Shown here: one piece after another, positions 44,889-55,040 of the stretch
Layout: each line of letters starts with the position of its first letter
How positions within the stretch are numbered: position 1 is the first letter of the stretch
Source: Hydrogenophaga sp. SL48
Lineage (GTDB): Bacteria; Pseudomonadota; Gammaproteobacteria; Burkholderiales; Burkholderiaceae_C
Length of the DNA: 64,000 nucleotides
Direction: 5' to 3'
Assembly: GCF_021729865.1 (NCBI RefSeq)
Contig: NZ_CP063400.1
Coordinates: 1,178,001 to 1,242,000, forward strand
Made by a program: the position numbers and the translations under genes
The notes under the pieces: model-generated
Databases searched by the model: none
The model's input: the letters and a program-made list of their open reading frames with translations, nothing else
Told to the model about the DNA's origin: nothing

Positions 44889-47063
44889 TTGGCGTCGTTT
44901 CAAATCCACGTGAACACAGCGCCTCGCGATCCCCCTCCGCCGCCGTCCGCTCCCCTGCAAGATCGGTGGACAGGATCGCGTCGACCCGTCCTCTGGGCAT
45001 CCGCGGGCGCGGTGGGTCTGCTGGTGGCCGTGATCGCATGGGGCGAGACGACCGGTTGGCCGTTCTTGCGACAGCCGCTGGAGCGCGCCCTGTCACGCGG
45101 TGCCGATGTGCCTGTTCGGTTGCAGGGCAGCGTGAAGCTGCATCTCATCTGGCGACCGCGCCTGGAAGTCGAACAGCTGCACATAGCATCCGATCCCCGC
45201 TTCAAGGCACCGCACCTGCTGGAAGCGCAGCGCGTCACCCTGGCCTGGCGCTGGGGCGATGTGTGGCGCTGGCGGCGGGGCGACACCCTGCACCTTCAAG
45301 CCCTGCGCGCCGACGTGCTCGATGCACATCTGGTGCGCACCGCTGACGGCACAACCAACTGGCCACTGGGGGCAGAAAAGGCGCCACGGCAAGAGACCGG
45401 TGCTCCCGCCGAGGCGGCACTGCCGAGCTTCGGTGAACTGACCGTTGGCCAAGGGCAGATCGCCTGGGTCGATGCCTTGCAGGACGCCGACGTGGCCGTG
45501 CAGTTGCGCGGCAGCGAAGGCAGCGCCGCGAGCACCCCAGGCACGGGCTACGCAGCTTCCATCACAGGGCGCTACCGCGCCTTGCCGCTCAAGCTCGACG
45601 TGCACGCCGGCAGCACGCTGCCTTTGCTGCAGGACCCGGACAGCGCTGCCGACGCCCCCTGGGTGCCGGTCAGGATCAAGGGCACGGTCGCGGCCACGCG
45701 CGTGCTGTTCGACGGCCAGGCCGCTTCGCTGCTGGGCACGCCGCGCATGCAGGGCAAGGTGGAGGTGGCCGGCCCCTCGCTGGCGGACGTGGCCAAACCC
45801 CTGGGCCTGACCCTGCCGCGAACACCGGCATTCGATCTGCGCGGCGAACTGCAGCAGGACGCCGGCGTCTGGCGACTCCAAACCACGCGCGCCCGCATCG
45901 GCAGCAGCCGCCTCCAGGGCGATCTGCAATACCAGCAACTCACACAGCCGCCGCGCCTCACGGGCACGCTCACCGGCCCCAAGCTCGCCCTGGCCGATCT
46001 GGGACCGGCCATCGGCGGGGACAGAAGGGCGGATCCCGCGACGCCCGATGGCAAGCCAGGAAACCGCGCGCTGCCGCAACGCCGCTTCGACCTGCCCTCG
46101 CTGAAGGCCATGGACGCTGATGTGCAGGTGGCCATCCAGGAACTGGACTTCGGTACCCAGACCATGGCGCCCTTGCGGCAGTTGAAGACCCGAGTGCTCC
46201 TGGATGAAGGGGTGCTTCGACTGGAGTCACTGCAAGCGGTGGTGTCGGGCGGGCAGGTCAAGGGCATGACCTCCCTTGACAGCAACGCCCGTTCCGCGAA
46301 ATGGGAGGCCCGTCTGGCGTTCGAGGGCATCGACATGGCGGGCTGGATCAGGGGGCTGCGCCCCGATTCGGCCGAAGGCAAGGCCCCGCCGGCCACCGCA
46401 ACGGCCGCGCTCCAACGTGAGCGCAAAGAAGCCCGTCAGGGCGGGGAGCAGTCGGTGCAGGCCTACCTCACCGGCGTTCTCTCCGGCAACCTGCACCTGC
46501 GGGGTGCCGGCCAGTCGACAGCGGAAATCCTGGGCTCGGCCGACGGCCCGCTCCACCTCACGCTGCGCGAAGGCACCCTGTCTCACCTGATCACCGAAGC
46601 CCTGGGCCTCGACCTCGCACAGGCCCTGGAGGTGGTGATCACCGGCGACCGCCCGCTGCCCCTGCGCTGCGCCCGTTTCGATCTGGTGGCACGCAACGGC
46701 CTCATCCAACCCACCCTGGCTGTGATGGACAACCGAGACAGCACGATGTGGATCACCGGTCAGGTCAGCCTGCGCGACGAATCGCTGAACCTGCACGTGG
46801 TCACGCGACCCAAAGACTGGTCTCTGCTGTCCCTGAGAACGCCCGTCACCATCACCGGAACGCTGGCAGACCCGGATGTGGGCATCGAGCCGAAAGGGCT
46901 GGTTGGGCGGGTGCTGGGAGCGCTGGCCCTGGGGACCGTGGCCGGTCCTGCCGCGGCCATCCTGCCGCTGCTCGAAACCGGCAGCGGCGAAGCCAAAGAC
47001 CCCTGCAGCGCGCGCGCCTCCGTGGGCTCGCCTCCATCGCCTGCGCCTGCGGCCAAAAAGTGA
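44889..47063 (+). CDS. AsmA family protein
   Basis: 724 aa, start uncertain: TTG 44889 or GTG 44910; no strong ribosome site for either. One N-terminal membrane helix (about 33-51, VLWASAGAVGLLVAVIAWG), then the AsmA N-terminal pattern (PVRLQGSVKLHLIWRPRLEV, ALRADVLDAHLVRTADGTTN). The C-terminal AsmA_2-like domain follows (GAGQSTAEILGSADGPLHLT, CARFDLVARNGLIQPTLAVMD, LNLHVVTRPKDWSLLSLRTP). Such proteins span the periplasm and affect outer-membrane lipid transport; the role here is inferred from family. Confidence 0.87.
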   Translation: MASFQIHVNTAPRDPPPPPSAPLQDRWTGSRRPVLWASAGAVGLLVAVIAWGETTGWPFLRQPLERALSRGADVPVRLQGSVKLHLIWRPRLEVEQLHIASDPRFKAPHLLEAQRVTLAWRWGDVWRWRRGDTLHLQALRADVLDAHLVRTADGTTNWPLGAEKAPRQETGAPAEAALPSFGELTVGQGQIAWVDALQDADVAVQLRGSEGSAASTPGTGYAASITGRYRALPLKLDVHAGSTLPLLQDPDSAADAPWVPVRIKGTVAATRVLFDGQAASLLGTPRMQGKVEVAGPSLADVAKPLGLTLPRTPAFDLRGELQQDAGVWRLQTTRARIGSSRLQGDLQYQQLTQPPRLTGTLTGPKLALADLGPAIGGDRRADPATPDGKPGNRALPQRRFDLPSLKAMDADVQVAIQELDFGTQTMAPLRQLKTRVLLDEGVLRLESLQAVVSGGQVKGMTSLDSNARSAKWEARLAFEGIDMAGWIRGLRPDSAEGKAPPATATAALQRERKEARQGGEQSVQAYLTGVLSGNLHLRGAGQSTAEILGSADGPLHLTLREGTLSHLITEALGLDLAQALEVVITGDRPLPLRCARFDLVARNGLIQPTLAVMDNRDSTMWITGQVSLRDESLNLHVVTRPKDWSLLSLRTPVTITGTLADPDVGIEPKGLVGRVLGALALGTVAGPAAAILPLLETGSGEAKDPCSARASVGSPPSPAPAAKK

Positions 47064-47314
47064 CATCGGTGCGCTCTTTCCTCGCGCCCGACCGCTGAGT
47101 TGCTGGCGAGGGTGCGGCACAAAGATGCAAGCCGGGCGGCAGCCGGCACAGGCACAGTGATGCCGTTGTCGCGGAACACGGCTGGGCTGTATAGGGGCAT
47201 CTGGGGCGGTTTACATCACAGACACATTGCATGCGCAAAATGGCGCTCCCAGCGCTGCTCCACCACCGGCCGGCGCCCAGCCTCGCGTTCCCACCAGGCC
47301 CCGCGCCGAAGCCC

Positions 47315-48607
47315 ATGCCACTGTCACCCGTTTCATCCCCCGTCCCGCGCCAAGCGACCACCCCGACCCAAGTGATTTCCGCCAGCCCCGTTCGGCCGGC
47401 CGGCGCACGGCGTTGGCCCTGGCTCCTGGCAGGGGTGGCGGCCCTCGGGCTGGCCGCCTGCGGTGACCAGAAAGCCCCCAGCGCTCCCCCCGCCGCGCCA
47501 CCGGTCGGCTTCCTGACGGTCGTGTTGCAAACGCAGGGACTGCACACCGAGCTGGCGGGTCGCACCAGGGCTTCGCAAAGCGCGGAAGTGCGTCCCCAGG
47601 TGTCGGGCATCCTGCAGAAGCGCCTGTTCACCGAGGGTGCGACGGTCAGGGCCGGTCAGCCGCTCTACCAGATTGACGCGCGCACGCTGGGGGCCTCTGT
47701 CAAAAGTGCCGAGGCCGCACTGGCCAAGGCGAAGGCCTCCGCGCAGACCGCCCGCACCAACGCCGAGCGCAATGCCGAACTGGTGAAGATCGACGCCATC
47801 AGTCGCCAGGTGTTCGATGAAAGCCAAGCGCAGGTCGCACAGTCCGCAGCCGATGTCGCCGTGGCGCAGGCGGCGCTGGAGAACGCCCAGATCAACCTGC
47901 AGTTCAGTCGCATTGTCGCGCCCATCGACGGGCAGATCGACCTGTCCGCGGTGCTTCCCGGTTCGCTGGTCACCGCGAACCAGGCCCAGGCGTTGACGAC
48001 CATCAGCCAGCTCGATCCCATCCATGTCGACATCACCCAGTCCAGCGCCGAATTGCTGGAGCTCCGGCGCCAGTGGCAGGCCGGGACCTTCGGCAAGGTC
48101 GGGGCCAGCGGCGCCCCGGTGCGCCTCACGCTGGAGGATGGCAGTGCGTATCCGCACGCCGGCCAACTGCAGTTCACAGGTGCCGCCGTCGGCCAGAGCA
48201 CCGGGGCCATCACCCTGCGCGCGGTGTTCTCCAACCCCGATCGGTTGCTGATGCCCGGCATGTACGTGCGTGCGCGGCTGTCCACGGGTGAGTCGGGCGA
48301 AGCCATCGTGCTGCCCCAGCAGGCGCTGCAGCGGGACCCGGCAGGCAAACCCAGCGTGCAACTCATCAACGCCGACAACAAGATCGAAAAGCGCCCGATC
48401 CGGCTGGGCCAAGCCCTGGACGCCCAGTGGCTGGTGCTGGACGGCCTGAAGGCCGGAGACCGTGTGATGGTCGATGGTTTCCAGAAGGCCCGCGTGGGCC
48501 AGGCCGTGACGCCCGTGGCCATGCGCGTGGACGGCAACCGTGTGGTGGAGGCACAGGCTTCCGCGTCGGCCGGGCAGGCGCAGACCGCTGCAGCGCCCAA
48601 GCCCTGA
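47315..48607 (+). CDS. RND efflux periplasmic adaptor (AcrA/MexA-like lipoprotein)
   Basis: About 430 aa if ATG 47315 is used; ATG 47231 and GTG 47372 are in frame, and none has a strong ribosome site. A hydrophobic run WLLAGVAALGLAAC ends in a lipobox Cys, so it is lipid-anchored. Then lipoyl/biotinyl-like halves (RASQSAEVRPQVSGILQKRL, RIVAPIDGQIDLSAVLPGSL) flank a long alpha-helical hairpin (about residues 100-175). A beta-barrel follows. It links the inner-membrane pump to the outer-membrane channel encoded downstream. Confidence 0.92.
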   Translation: MPLSPVSSPVPRQATTPTQVISASPVRPAGARRWPWLLAGVAALGLAACGDQKAPSAPPAAPPVGFLTVVLQTQGLHTELAGRTRASQSAEVRPQVSGILQKRLFTEGATVRAGQPLYQIDARTLGASVKSAEAALAKAKASAQTARTNAERNAELVKIDAISRQVFDESQAQVAQSAADVAVAQAALENAQINLQFSRIVAPIDGQIDLSAVLPGSLVTANQAQALTTISQLDPIHVDITQSSAELLELRRQWQAGTFGKVGASGAPVRLTLEDGSAYPHAGQLQFTGAAVGQSTGAITLRAVFSNPDRLLMPGMYVRARLSTGESGEAIVLPQQALQRDPAGKPSVQLINADNKIEKRPIRLGQALDAQWLVLDGLKAGDRVMVDGFQKARVGQAVTPVAMRVDGNRVVEAQASASAGQAQTAAAPKP

Positions 48608-48679
48608 CCGACGCAATGGGGCCACGCCGACCCGGTGGACCCTGTCATTTTTTGAGCCAACCGAACACCCTGCTGCGCC

Positions 48680-51600
48680 ATGGCCCATTTCTTCATCCAC
48701 CGTCCCGTCTTCGCCTGGGTGCTGTCCATCGTCATCATGCTGGCGGGGGCGATGTCCATTTTCACCCTGCCGCTGGAGCAGTACCCCGACATCGCACCCC
48801 CTCGCGTGTCGATCAACGCCACCTACACCGGCGCCTCGGCCGAGACCGTGGCCGATTCCGTGACACAGGTGATCGAGCAGCAGCTCAAGGGCATCGACAA
48901 CGTGCTCTACATGAACTCGACCAGCGACTCCGCGGGCCGCTCGCGCACGCAGCTGACCTTTGCCCCGGGCACCGACATCGACGTGGCGCAGGTGCAGGTG
49001 CAGAACAAGCTGCAGACCGCCATGAACCGGCTGCCCGAGGCGGTGAAGAGCCGTGGCGTGTTCGTCAACAAGGGCGGTCAGGACAACCTGATGACCTTCG
49101 TCTTCACCTCGCCCGACCCAACGGTCACGCAGGTGGCGATCGGCGACTACATCACGAGCAACGTGGTCGACGTGATCTCGCGGATCGACGGCGTGGGCGA
49201 CGTGAGTGTGTTCGGCACCAACTACGCCATGCGCATCTGGATGGACCCGGGCAAGCTGGAGCAGTTCGCGCTGATGCCGGCGGACCTCATCTCCGCGCTG
49301 AGCTCGCAGAACGCCCAGGTGTCGGCCGGGCAACTGGGTGCCCTGCCGGCGGTGAAGGACCAGATGCTCAACGCCACCATCACCGCGCGCACCAAGCTCA
49401 GGACGGTCGAGGAGTTCCAGGGCGTCGTGCTCAAGGCGGCGGCCGATGGCTCGCTCGTCACCGTGGGAGACGTTGCCCGCGTGGAACTCGATGCCGACAA
49501 CCTGACGGTGAAGTCGCGCTTGAACAACCAGCCGGGCGCCGGCCTGGGTGTGGTGCTGGCCGATGGCGCCAACGCCATGGCGGTGGCCAATGCGGTCAAC
49601 GCCAAGATGGCCGAACTGGCGCCGTTCTTCCCCGACGGCATCACCGGCGTGATCAGCTCGGACAGCACGCCGTACGTGCGAGCGTCGATCAAGGAGGTGG
49701 TCATCACGCTGGCTGAAGCCATGCTGCTGGTGGTGATCGTCATCTACATCTTCCTGCAGAACCTGCGCGCCACGCTGATTCCCGCCATTGCCGTTCCGGT
49801 GGTGTTGCTCGGCACCTTCGGGGTGCTGTCGGTGATGGGGTACTCCATCAACATGCTCACCATGTTCGCCATGGTGCTGGCCATCGGCTTGCTGGTGGAC
49901 GATGCGATCGTGGTGGTGGAGAACGTGGAACGGGTGATGCACCAGGAGGGGCTGCCCGCGAAGGAGGCAACGATCAAGTCCATGGCCGAGATCACGCCGG
50001 CGCTGGTGGGCATCGGTCTCACCTTGTCGGCCGTGTTCATTCCCATGGCCTTCTTCTCGGGCTCGGTGGGGGTGATCTACCGCCAGTTCTCCGTGGCCAT
50101 CGTCTCGGCCATGGCGTTCTCCGTGCTGGTGGCGCTCACACTCACGCCAGCGCTCTGCGCCACGCTGCTCAAACCCACCGAATACGTCTATGCGGGAGCA
50201 CCCGTCCGGCGAGGTTTTCTGGGCTGGATCGACCGGTTTTTCCAGGGCTTCAACGCCGGCTTCGATCGCAGCGCCACGCGCTACCAGGGGCTTGTCGGCA
50301 AGCTGCTGGTGCGCGGCAAGCGCGTGTTGCTCGTGTTCGCCCTGCTCATCGGTGGTGTGGTGCTGCTGTTCCAGAAGCTGCCCACCTCTTTCCTTCCGGT
50401 CGAAGACCAGGGTTTCATCACGGCGAGCGTGACCATGCCCGCCGGTTCGTCCGATGCGCAGCTGGAAGTCGTGCTGCAGGACATCACCCGCTACTTCATG
50501 GCCCAGCCTGATGTGTTGCGGGTCAACTCGCTGGCGGGCAACAGTGGCAACCAGAGCGCGGGCACGATCTTCGTTCGCCTCAAGCCCTGGGACGATCGGC
50601 CGAACGCGGAACAGAGCGCCGACTTCATCGCGCGCAAGGCCACGCGTGACCTGTCCCGCATCCGCGCGGCACGCATCTTCGTGTCCATGCCGCCCGCCGT
50701 GCGAGGCCTGGGTTCGGGTGCCGGCGTGAACTTCATGCTCAAGGACGTCAACGGCCTCGGCAACGATGCCTTGAGGGCTGCGAAGGACCGTGTGATCGAT
50801 CTGGCCAACCAGCGGCCGGAGCTCGCCAACATGCGCACCACCGATTTCGACGTCACCTCCGAACTCAAGGTGGTGATCGACGACCGCAAGGCCGCCTCAC
50901 TGGGCCTGTCCACCCAGGACATCAACAACGTGCTTTCCAGCGCGGTGGGCGGCTCGTACGTCAACGACTTCGTGCACAACGGCCGCGTCAAGCGTGTGTA
51001 TGTGCAGGGTGATGCACCGTTCCGCATGCTGCCGCAGGACATCGGGCAGTGGACGGTGCGCAACCGCAGCGGCGAGATGGTGCCGCTCTCTGCGTTCACC
51101 ACGACCAGCTGGACCAGCAGTGCGCCGCAGCTGCTGCGCTACAACGGCTCGCCCTCGATGGAGATGGTCGCCAACACCGCCGCTGGCGTGAGTTCGGGCG
51201 ATGCGATGCGCGCCGTCGAGGAGATCATGGCGGAGATGCCCGTGGGCATCGGCCACGAGTGGACGGGTGCTTCGCTGCAGGAGCGGCAGTCCGGCGCGCA
51301 GGCGCCGCTGCTGTACGCCATCTCCATCCTGTTCGTGTTCCTGTGCCTGGCGGCGCTGTACGAAAGCTGGAGCGTGCCGTTCTCGGTCATCCTGGCCGTG
51401 CCACTGGGGGTGGTCGGTGCCTTGCTCGCCACCTATTTCCGCGGCATGTCCAACGACGTGTACTTCCAGGTCGGCTTGCTCACCACGGTGGGCCTCGCTT
51501 CCAAGAACGCGATCATGATCGTGGAGTTCGCGGTGCAGCTGATGGATCAGGGCAGGGGTGTGTTCGACGCCACGCTGGAGGCGGTGCGCCGGCGGCTGCG

Positions 51601-51862
51601 GCCGATCCTGATGACCTCGCTGGCTTTCGGTTTCGGCGTGCTGCCGCTGGCCCTGGGCACCGGCCCGGGCGCCGCCAGCCGCCAGGCCATCGGCACGGCC
51701 GTGCTCGGTGGCACCGTGCTGTCCACCCTGCTCGGTCTGTTCTTCGTGCCGGTGTTCTTCCTCCTGGTGCGCAGCTGGGTCATGAGGAAGCGGCCGAAAG
51801 ACGCCGCCGCGCTCCCCAAGCCCACCGCCATGCCCACGCTGTCCCCTCAAGGAGAAGCCTGA
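48680..51862 (+). CDS. RND multidrug efflux pump, inner-membrane subunit (HAE1/AcrB-like)
   Basis: 1060 aa, full length. N-terminus MAHFFIHRPVFAWVLSIVIM is classical. It has twelve membrane helices in two halves with two large periplasmic loops. The proton-relay helix 4 contains VLAIGLLVDDAIVVVENVER with both Asp residues, as in AcrB. It exports hydrophobic drugs, solvents or dyes with proton motive force. It sits 72 bp after the adaptor gene and overlaps the channel gene (TGATG). No dedicated regulator is adjacent. Confidence 0.96.
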   Translation: MAHFFIHRPVFAWVLSIVIMLAGAMSIFTLPLEQYPDIAPPRVSINATYTGASAETVADSVTQVIEQQLKGIDNVLYMNSTSDSAGRSRTQLTFAPGTDIDVAQVQVQNKLQTAMNRLPEAVKSRGVFVNKGGQDNLMTFVFTSPDPTVTQVAIGDYITSNVVDVISRIDGVGDVSVFGTNYAMRIWMDPGKLEQFALMPADLISALSSQNAQVSAGQLGALPAVKDQMLNATITARTKLRTVEEFQGVVLKAAADGSLVTVGDVARVELDADNLTVKSRLNNQPGAGLGVVLADGANAMAVANAVNAKMAELAPFFPDGITGVISSDSTPYVRASIKEVVITLAEAMLLVVIVIYIFLQNLRATLIPAIAVPVVLLGTFGVLSVMGYSINMLTMFAMVLAIGLLVDDAIVVVENVERVMHQEGLPAKEATIKSMAEITPALVGIGLTLSAVFIPMAFFSGSVGVIYRQFSVAIVSAMAFSVLVALTLTPALCATLLKPTEYVYAGAPVRRGFLGWIDRFFQGFNAGFDRSATRYQGLVGKLLVRGKRVLLVFALLIGGVVLLFQKLPTSFLPVEDQGFITASVTMPAGSSDAQLEVVLQDITRYFMAQPDVLRVNSLAGNSGNQSAGTIFVRLKPWDDRPNAEQSADFIARKATRDLSRIRAARIFVSMPPAVRGLGSGAGVNFMLKDVNGLGNDALRAAKDRVIDLANQRPELANMRTTDFDVTSELKVVIDDRKAASLGLSTQDINNVLSSAVGGSYVNDFVHNGRVKRVYVQGDAPFRMLPQDIGQWTVRNRSGEMVPLSAFTTTSWTSSAPQLLRYNGSPSMEMVANTAAGVSSGDAMRAVEEIMAEMPVGIGHEWTGASLQERQSGAQAPLLYAISILFVFLCLAALYESWSVPFSVILAVPLGVVGALLATYFRGMSNDVYFQVGLLTTVGLASKNAIMIVEFAVQLMDQGRGVFDATLEAVRRRLRPILMTSLAFGFGVLPLALGTGPGAASRQAIGTAVLGGTVLSTLLGLFFVPVFFLLVRSWVMRKRPKDAAALPKPTAMPTLSPQGEA

Positions 51863-53310
51863 TGCCTCAAGCGATTGCTTCCTTCCAACAGGCAGCCGCC
51901 ATCGGAGCTCTGATCACACTGCTTGCAGGCTGTGCCCAGCTCCCGCCCGCCAAGCCCGATGTGCAGGGCGTGCTTCCTCCCACGCTGGGCCGGCCACTGG
52001 CGGTCACCGATGCAAGCGCCACCGCCGTGCAGACCGCCGCGCGCCTGGCCTGGGTGCAGCACCCGGGCTTGCGCCAGGCGATTGCCCAGGCGCTCACGCA
52101 CAACCGCGACCTGCGCGTGGCCTTGCTGAACATCGAGCGGGCGCGTGCGCAGTACGGGATTGCGAGTGCGGCTCAACTCCCCACGGTGGCCGCGACGGCA
52201 CAGGGCAGCCGCGGCCGCACGTCGGCGGATCTGTCGAGCAACGGCCAGTCCGGTACCGCCAGCCAGTACACGGCGCAACTCGCCGTCACCAGTTTCGAGC
52301 TGGACCTGTGGGGTCGCGTGCGCAACCGCAATGACGCAGCGCTGCAGCAGTTTCTGCAGTCGGAGGCGAACCAGCACAACGTGCGCATCACGCTGGTGGC
52401 CGATGTCACCCATGCGTGGCTGAACCTGGCCGCCAACGAGGCCCGCCTCAGCTTGGCCCGGGACACCCTGACCGGCCGTGAGAAGGCTTACCAGCTCGTC
52501 GAGCGCATGCACCAGCTGGGCGGTACGTCCGGCCTGGTGCTGGCACAAAACCGGGTCACCGTCGAAACAGCCCGTGGCGACGTCGCCGCTTTCACCGCTC
52601 AGGTGGCCAAGGACCGCAATGCCCTCCACGCCCTGGTCGGCAGTGGCCTGAATCCCGACGGGCTCCCCACGGCCGAGACGCTCCGTGGCGGATCGGCGGC
52701 GCCCACGGCCCTGCTGGCGCTGCCCGCAGGGTTGCCGTCGAGTCTGTTGCTGGAGCGCCCCGACGTGCGCGCATCCGAACACAACCTGGAGGCCCTCTCG
52801 GCCAACGTGGCGGCGGCGCGCGCGGCGCTGTTCCCGACCATCAGCCTGAGCACCAGCATCGGTTTCGGCAGCCGCGAGTTGGACAACCTGCTCGGCAGTG
52901 GCAACAACACATGGAACTTCGTGCCCCAGATCCGTTGGCCCATCTTCGATGGCGGGGGGGCACGTGCGTCGGTGAACGTCGCGCAGGCCAACCGCGACAT
53001 CGCCGTGACCCAGTACGAGAAAACCATCCAGACCGCCTTCCGGGAGGCCTCTGACGCCCTCGCCGAGCGCGCTCAGTGGCAGGAACGCCTGGCGGCGCAG
53101 CAGGCCGTGGTCGATGCCAGCGCGCGGGCTTTCGAGCTGTCGGAGGCGCGCTTCACCTCCGGCGTGGACAACTACCTCACGGTGCTCGATGCCCAGCGCA
53201 GCCTGTACGCCGCGCAGCAGACGCTGATCGGTCTGCGCCAGTCCGAGCAAGCCAACCGCGTGGCGCTCTGGAAGGTGCTGGGCGGGCAACTCGCCTCGCC
53301 AGCCGGATGA
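51862..53310 (+). CDS. outer-membrane efflux channel, NodT/OprM family lipoprotein
   Basis: 482 aa from ATG 51862 with AAGGAGAAG upstream. Lipoprotein signal with Cys24 (LITLLAGC). Two OEP repeats give the duplicated TolC-like fold (ALTHNRDLRVALLNIERARA, FELDLWGRVRNRNDAALQQF, LLLERPDVRASEHNLEALSA, DNYLTVLDAQRSLYAAQQTL). It completes the tripartite RND pump. Confidence 0.95.
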   Translation: MPQAIASFQQAAAIGALITLLAGCAQLPPAKPDVQGVLPPTLGRPLAVTDASATAVQTAARLAWVQHPGLRQAIAQALTHNRDLRVALLNIERARAQYGIASAAQLPTVAATAQGSRGRTSADLSSNGQSGTASQYTAQLAVTSFELDLWGRVRNRNDAALQQFLQSEANQHNVRITLVADVTHAWLNLAANEARLSLARDTLTGREKAYQLVERMHQLGGTSGLVLAQNRVTVETARGDVAAFTAQVAKDRNALHALVGSGLNPDGLPTAETLRGGSAAPTALLALPAGLPSSLLLERPDVRASEHNLEALSANVAAARAALFPTISLSTSIGFGSRELDNLLGSGNNTWNFVPQIRWPIFDGGGARASVNVAQANRDIAVTQYEKTIQTAFREASDALAERAQWQERLAAQQAVVDASARAFELSEARFTSGVDNYLTVLDAQRSLYAAQQTLIGLRQSEQANRVALWKVLGGQLASPAG

Positions 53311-53507
53311 CGTCGTTCCGTTCGCTTTTTTCAGGACCGTTGCGCACGCCCACTGGACAGTTTGAAAGACTTTCTGGGGTCTGAAACACCCGGAGGCTGA
53401 CCACGGCAGCGGCCGCTGGAGGTGGCACGGGTTTGCTGCAAACCAGGTCCACCAGGCTGTTGCCCGCGTGACGCAGGGGCACGGCGGCGCACCGCGACAA
53501 TGCCCGG

Positions 53508-54416
53508 ATGTCCCGAAACACGTCCCCCACGCTGTCTGGCGCCGCCTTCGCCTCCTTGCTGCTCATCGCTTTCATGATGGGGGCCAACCACGTCGCGGCG
53601 CGTCTGGCGTTCAACGACGGCGTGGACGTGACCACGGCGGTGCTGTTTCGCAGTGGCATCACCGCGCTGGTGGTGCTGGCCCTGCTGCGCAGCACGCGCA
53701 CCGCGCTGCGGCTCGATGCGCGCCAGCGCCGGGCGCTGCCGGCCATCGGGCTGCTGATCGGCGTGCAAAGCCTGTGCCTGTATTCCGCGGTGGCCCGGTT
53801 GCCGGTGGCGCTGGCCTTGTTGGCCTTCAATTCGTATCCGCTGTGGACCGCGCTGTGGGCGCGGGTGGTGTACGGCGAGCGGCCCGAGCCCCGCGTGCTG
53901 GCGGCGATGCCGGTGATGCTCGTCGGGCTGGCGCTGGCGCTCGATGTGTCCGGCGCGGCCTCGGGGCTGGGGGCGGCCGGGCACTGGGCCCGCATCGGGT
54001 CGGGCGTGGCCTTTGCGCTCGCGGCCTCGGCCACCTTTGGCCTGGCGCTGGTGCTCACGCAGCACGAGACGGTCGGCCTGGACGGTCGCCTGCGCACCGC
54101 CGCGACCATGGGCCTGGTGGCCGTGCTGGCGCTGGCGGGGGTGGTGGTCCAGGGGGGACCCAGCTTGCCGGCCACGGCCACCGGCTGGTGGGGCCTGCTG
54201 GGCCTGACGGCGCTCTACGGCACGGCGTTCACGCTCATGTTCACCCTGCTGCCGCGGCTGGGCGTGGTGGGCAACTCGGCCATCATGAACGTGGAGCCCA
54301 TCTTTGCGCTGCTGCTGGCCTGGGCGGTGCTGGGTCAGGCGATCACGCCGGTGCAGGTGGCGGGCGGGCTGCTGGTGGTGGCCACGGTGATGTGGCTGGG
54401 GCTGCGGCGCCGCTGA
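53508..54416 (+). CDS. EamA-family (DMT superfamily) transporter
   Basis: 302 aa. Ten predicted membrane helices in two five-helix EamA halves (ASLLLIAFMMGANHVAARLA, LLIGVQSLCLYSAVARLPVA; then LLGLTALYGTAFTLMFTLLP, GNSAIMNVEPIFALLLAWAV). Probably a metabolite exporter; substrate cannot be read from sequence. Its stop is 2 bp from the palindromic element. Confidence 0.92.
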   Translation: MSRNTSPTLSGAAFASLLLIAFMMGANHVAARLAFNDGVDVTTAVLFRSGITALVVLALLRSTRTALRLDARQRRALPAIGLLIGVQSLCLYSAVARLPVALALLAFNSYPLWTALWARVVYGERPEPRVLAAMPVMLVGLALALDVSGAASGLGAAGHWARIGSGVAFALAASATFGLALVLTQHETVGLDGRLRTAATMGLVAVLALAGVVVQGGPSLPATATGWWGLLGLTALYGTAFTLMFTLLPRLGVVGNSAIMNVEPIFALLLAWAVLGQAITPVQVAGGLLVVATVMWLGLRRR

Positions 54417-54418
54417 TC

Positions 54419-54589
54419 AGGGCCTGTTCACACCATTTTTCCAAGTGCGTTCCCTTCGGGTTGCGGCCAAAAAGGCCATGCGCGGCGTTGCGAAGCCTTG
54501 CCGGGGGGCGACCCCGGCCGCGTTTCGCGCCTTGCGCACGGCCTTTTTGATCCGCAACGCATCTTGGAAAAATGGTGTGAACAGGCCCT
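54419..54589. repeat. 171-bp palindromic element (MITE-like)
   Basis: Perfect 27-bp terminal inverted repeats (54419-54445 and 54563-54589) beginning AGGGCCTGTTCACACC. The interior is also palindromic with few mismatches (TTGCGGCCAAAAAGGCC on the left against GGCCTTTTTGATCCGCAA on the right). It lies between the convergent EamA and hslR genes, with its right edge supplying two bases of the hslR TAG stop. It encodes nothing. As RNA it would be one long hairpin from either strand. Confidence 0.85.
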
Positions 54590-55040
54590 AGTCGTCCAGC
54601 GAGGCGCTCCAGCGCTGGTTCCACTCGCCCGGTGCGGCCCGGCCGCGCAAGGTGTCCATGTCGCGCCGGTCGCGTTTGCTGGGGCGACCCTGGGTGAGGC
54701 TCTGGGCGGGCTCGGGCGCGAGGCGGCGCTGCTCTGCGCTGGCCAGGCGCTGGGCCACCGAGGCCTCGGTTTCCTGGTACAGCAGCGCCGCCACGGGCGC
54801 TGGCCCGCGCACGCCGCTCAGGGCGCGAACCGTCACCGTGCGCACGACCGGGCCGGAACGCATCTCCACCGTGTCGCCCACCCGCAGCTCCCTGGCCGGT
54901 TTGACCGTGGCGCCATTCACGTGAACGCGTCCCTTGTCGATTTCCTCGGCGCTGAGCGAGCGCGTCTTGTAGAAGCGCGCGGCCCACAGCCATTTGTCCA
55001 GGCGGACCTTGCCGCTGCCTTGGGATTCAGTGTGGTTCAT
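54588..55040 (-). CDS. hslR: S4-domain RNA-binding protein, Hsp15 (HslR)
   Basis: 150 aa from ATG 55040. S4 domain at residues about 13-75 (VRLDKWLWAARFYKTRSLSA, GRVHVNGATVKPARELRVGD). A basic C-terminal tail is rich in Arg (GRPSKRDRRDMDTLRGR). Hsp15 binds stalled 50S subunits carrying peptidyl-tRNA. It overlaps the kinase gene upstream by 14 bp. The palindromic element provides the end of its stop codon. Confidence 0.92.
   Translation of the reverse strand: MNHTESQGSGKVRLDKWLWAARFYKTRSLSAEEIDKGRVHVNGATVKPARELRVGDTVEMRSGPVVRTVTVRALSGVRGPAPVAALLYQETEASVAQRLASAEQRRLAPEPAQSLTQGRPSKRDRRDMDTLRGRAAPGEWNQRWSASLDD

Noticed and set aside
47333..49942. An 869-codon minus-strand frame over the RND adaptor and pump genes
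   Set aside because: His/Gly/Arg-rich antisense translation typical of GC-rich shadows; both plus-strand genes are well supported.
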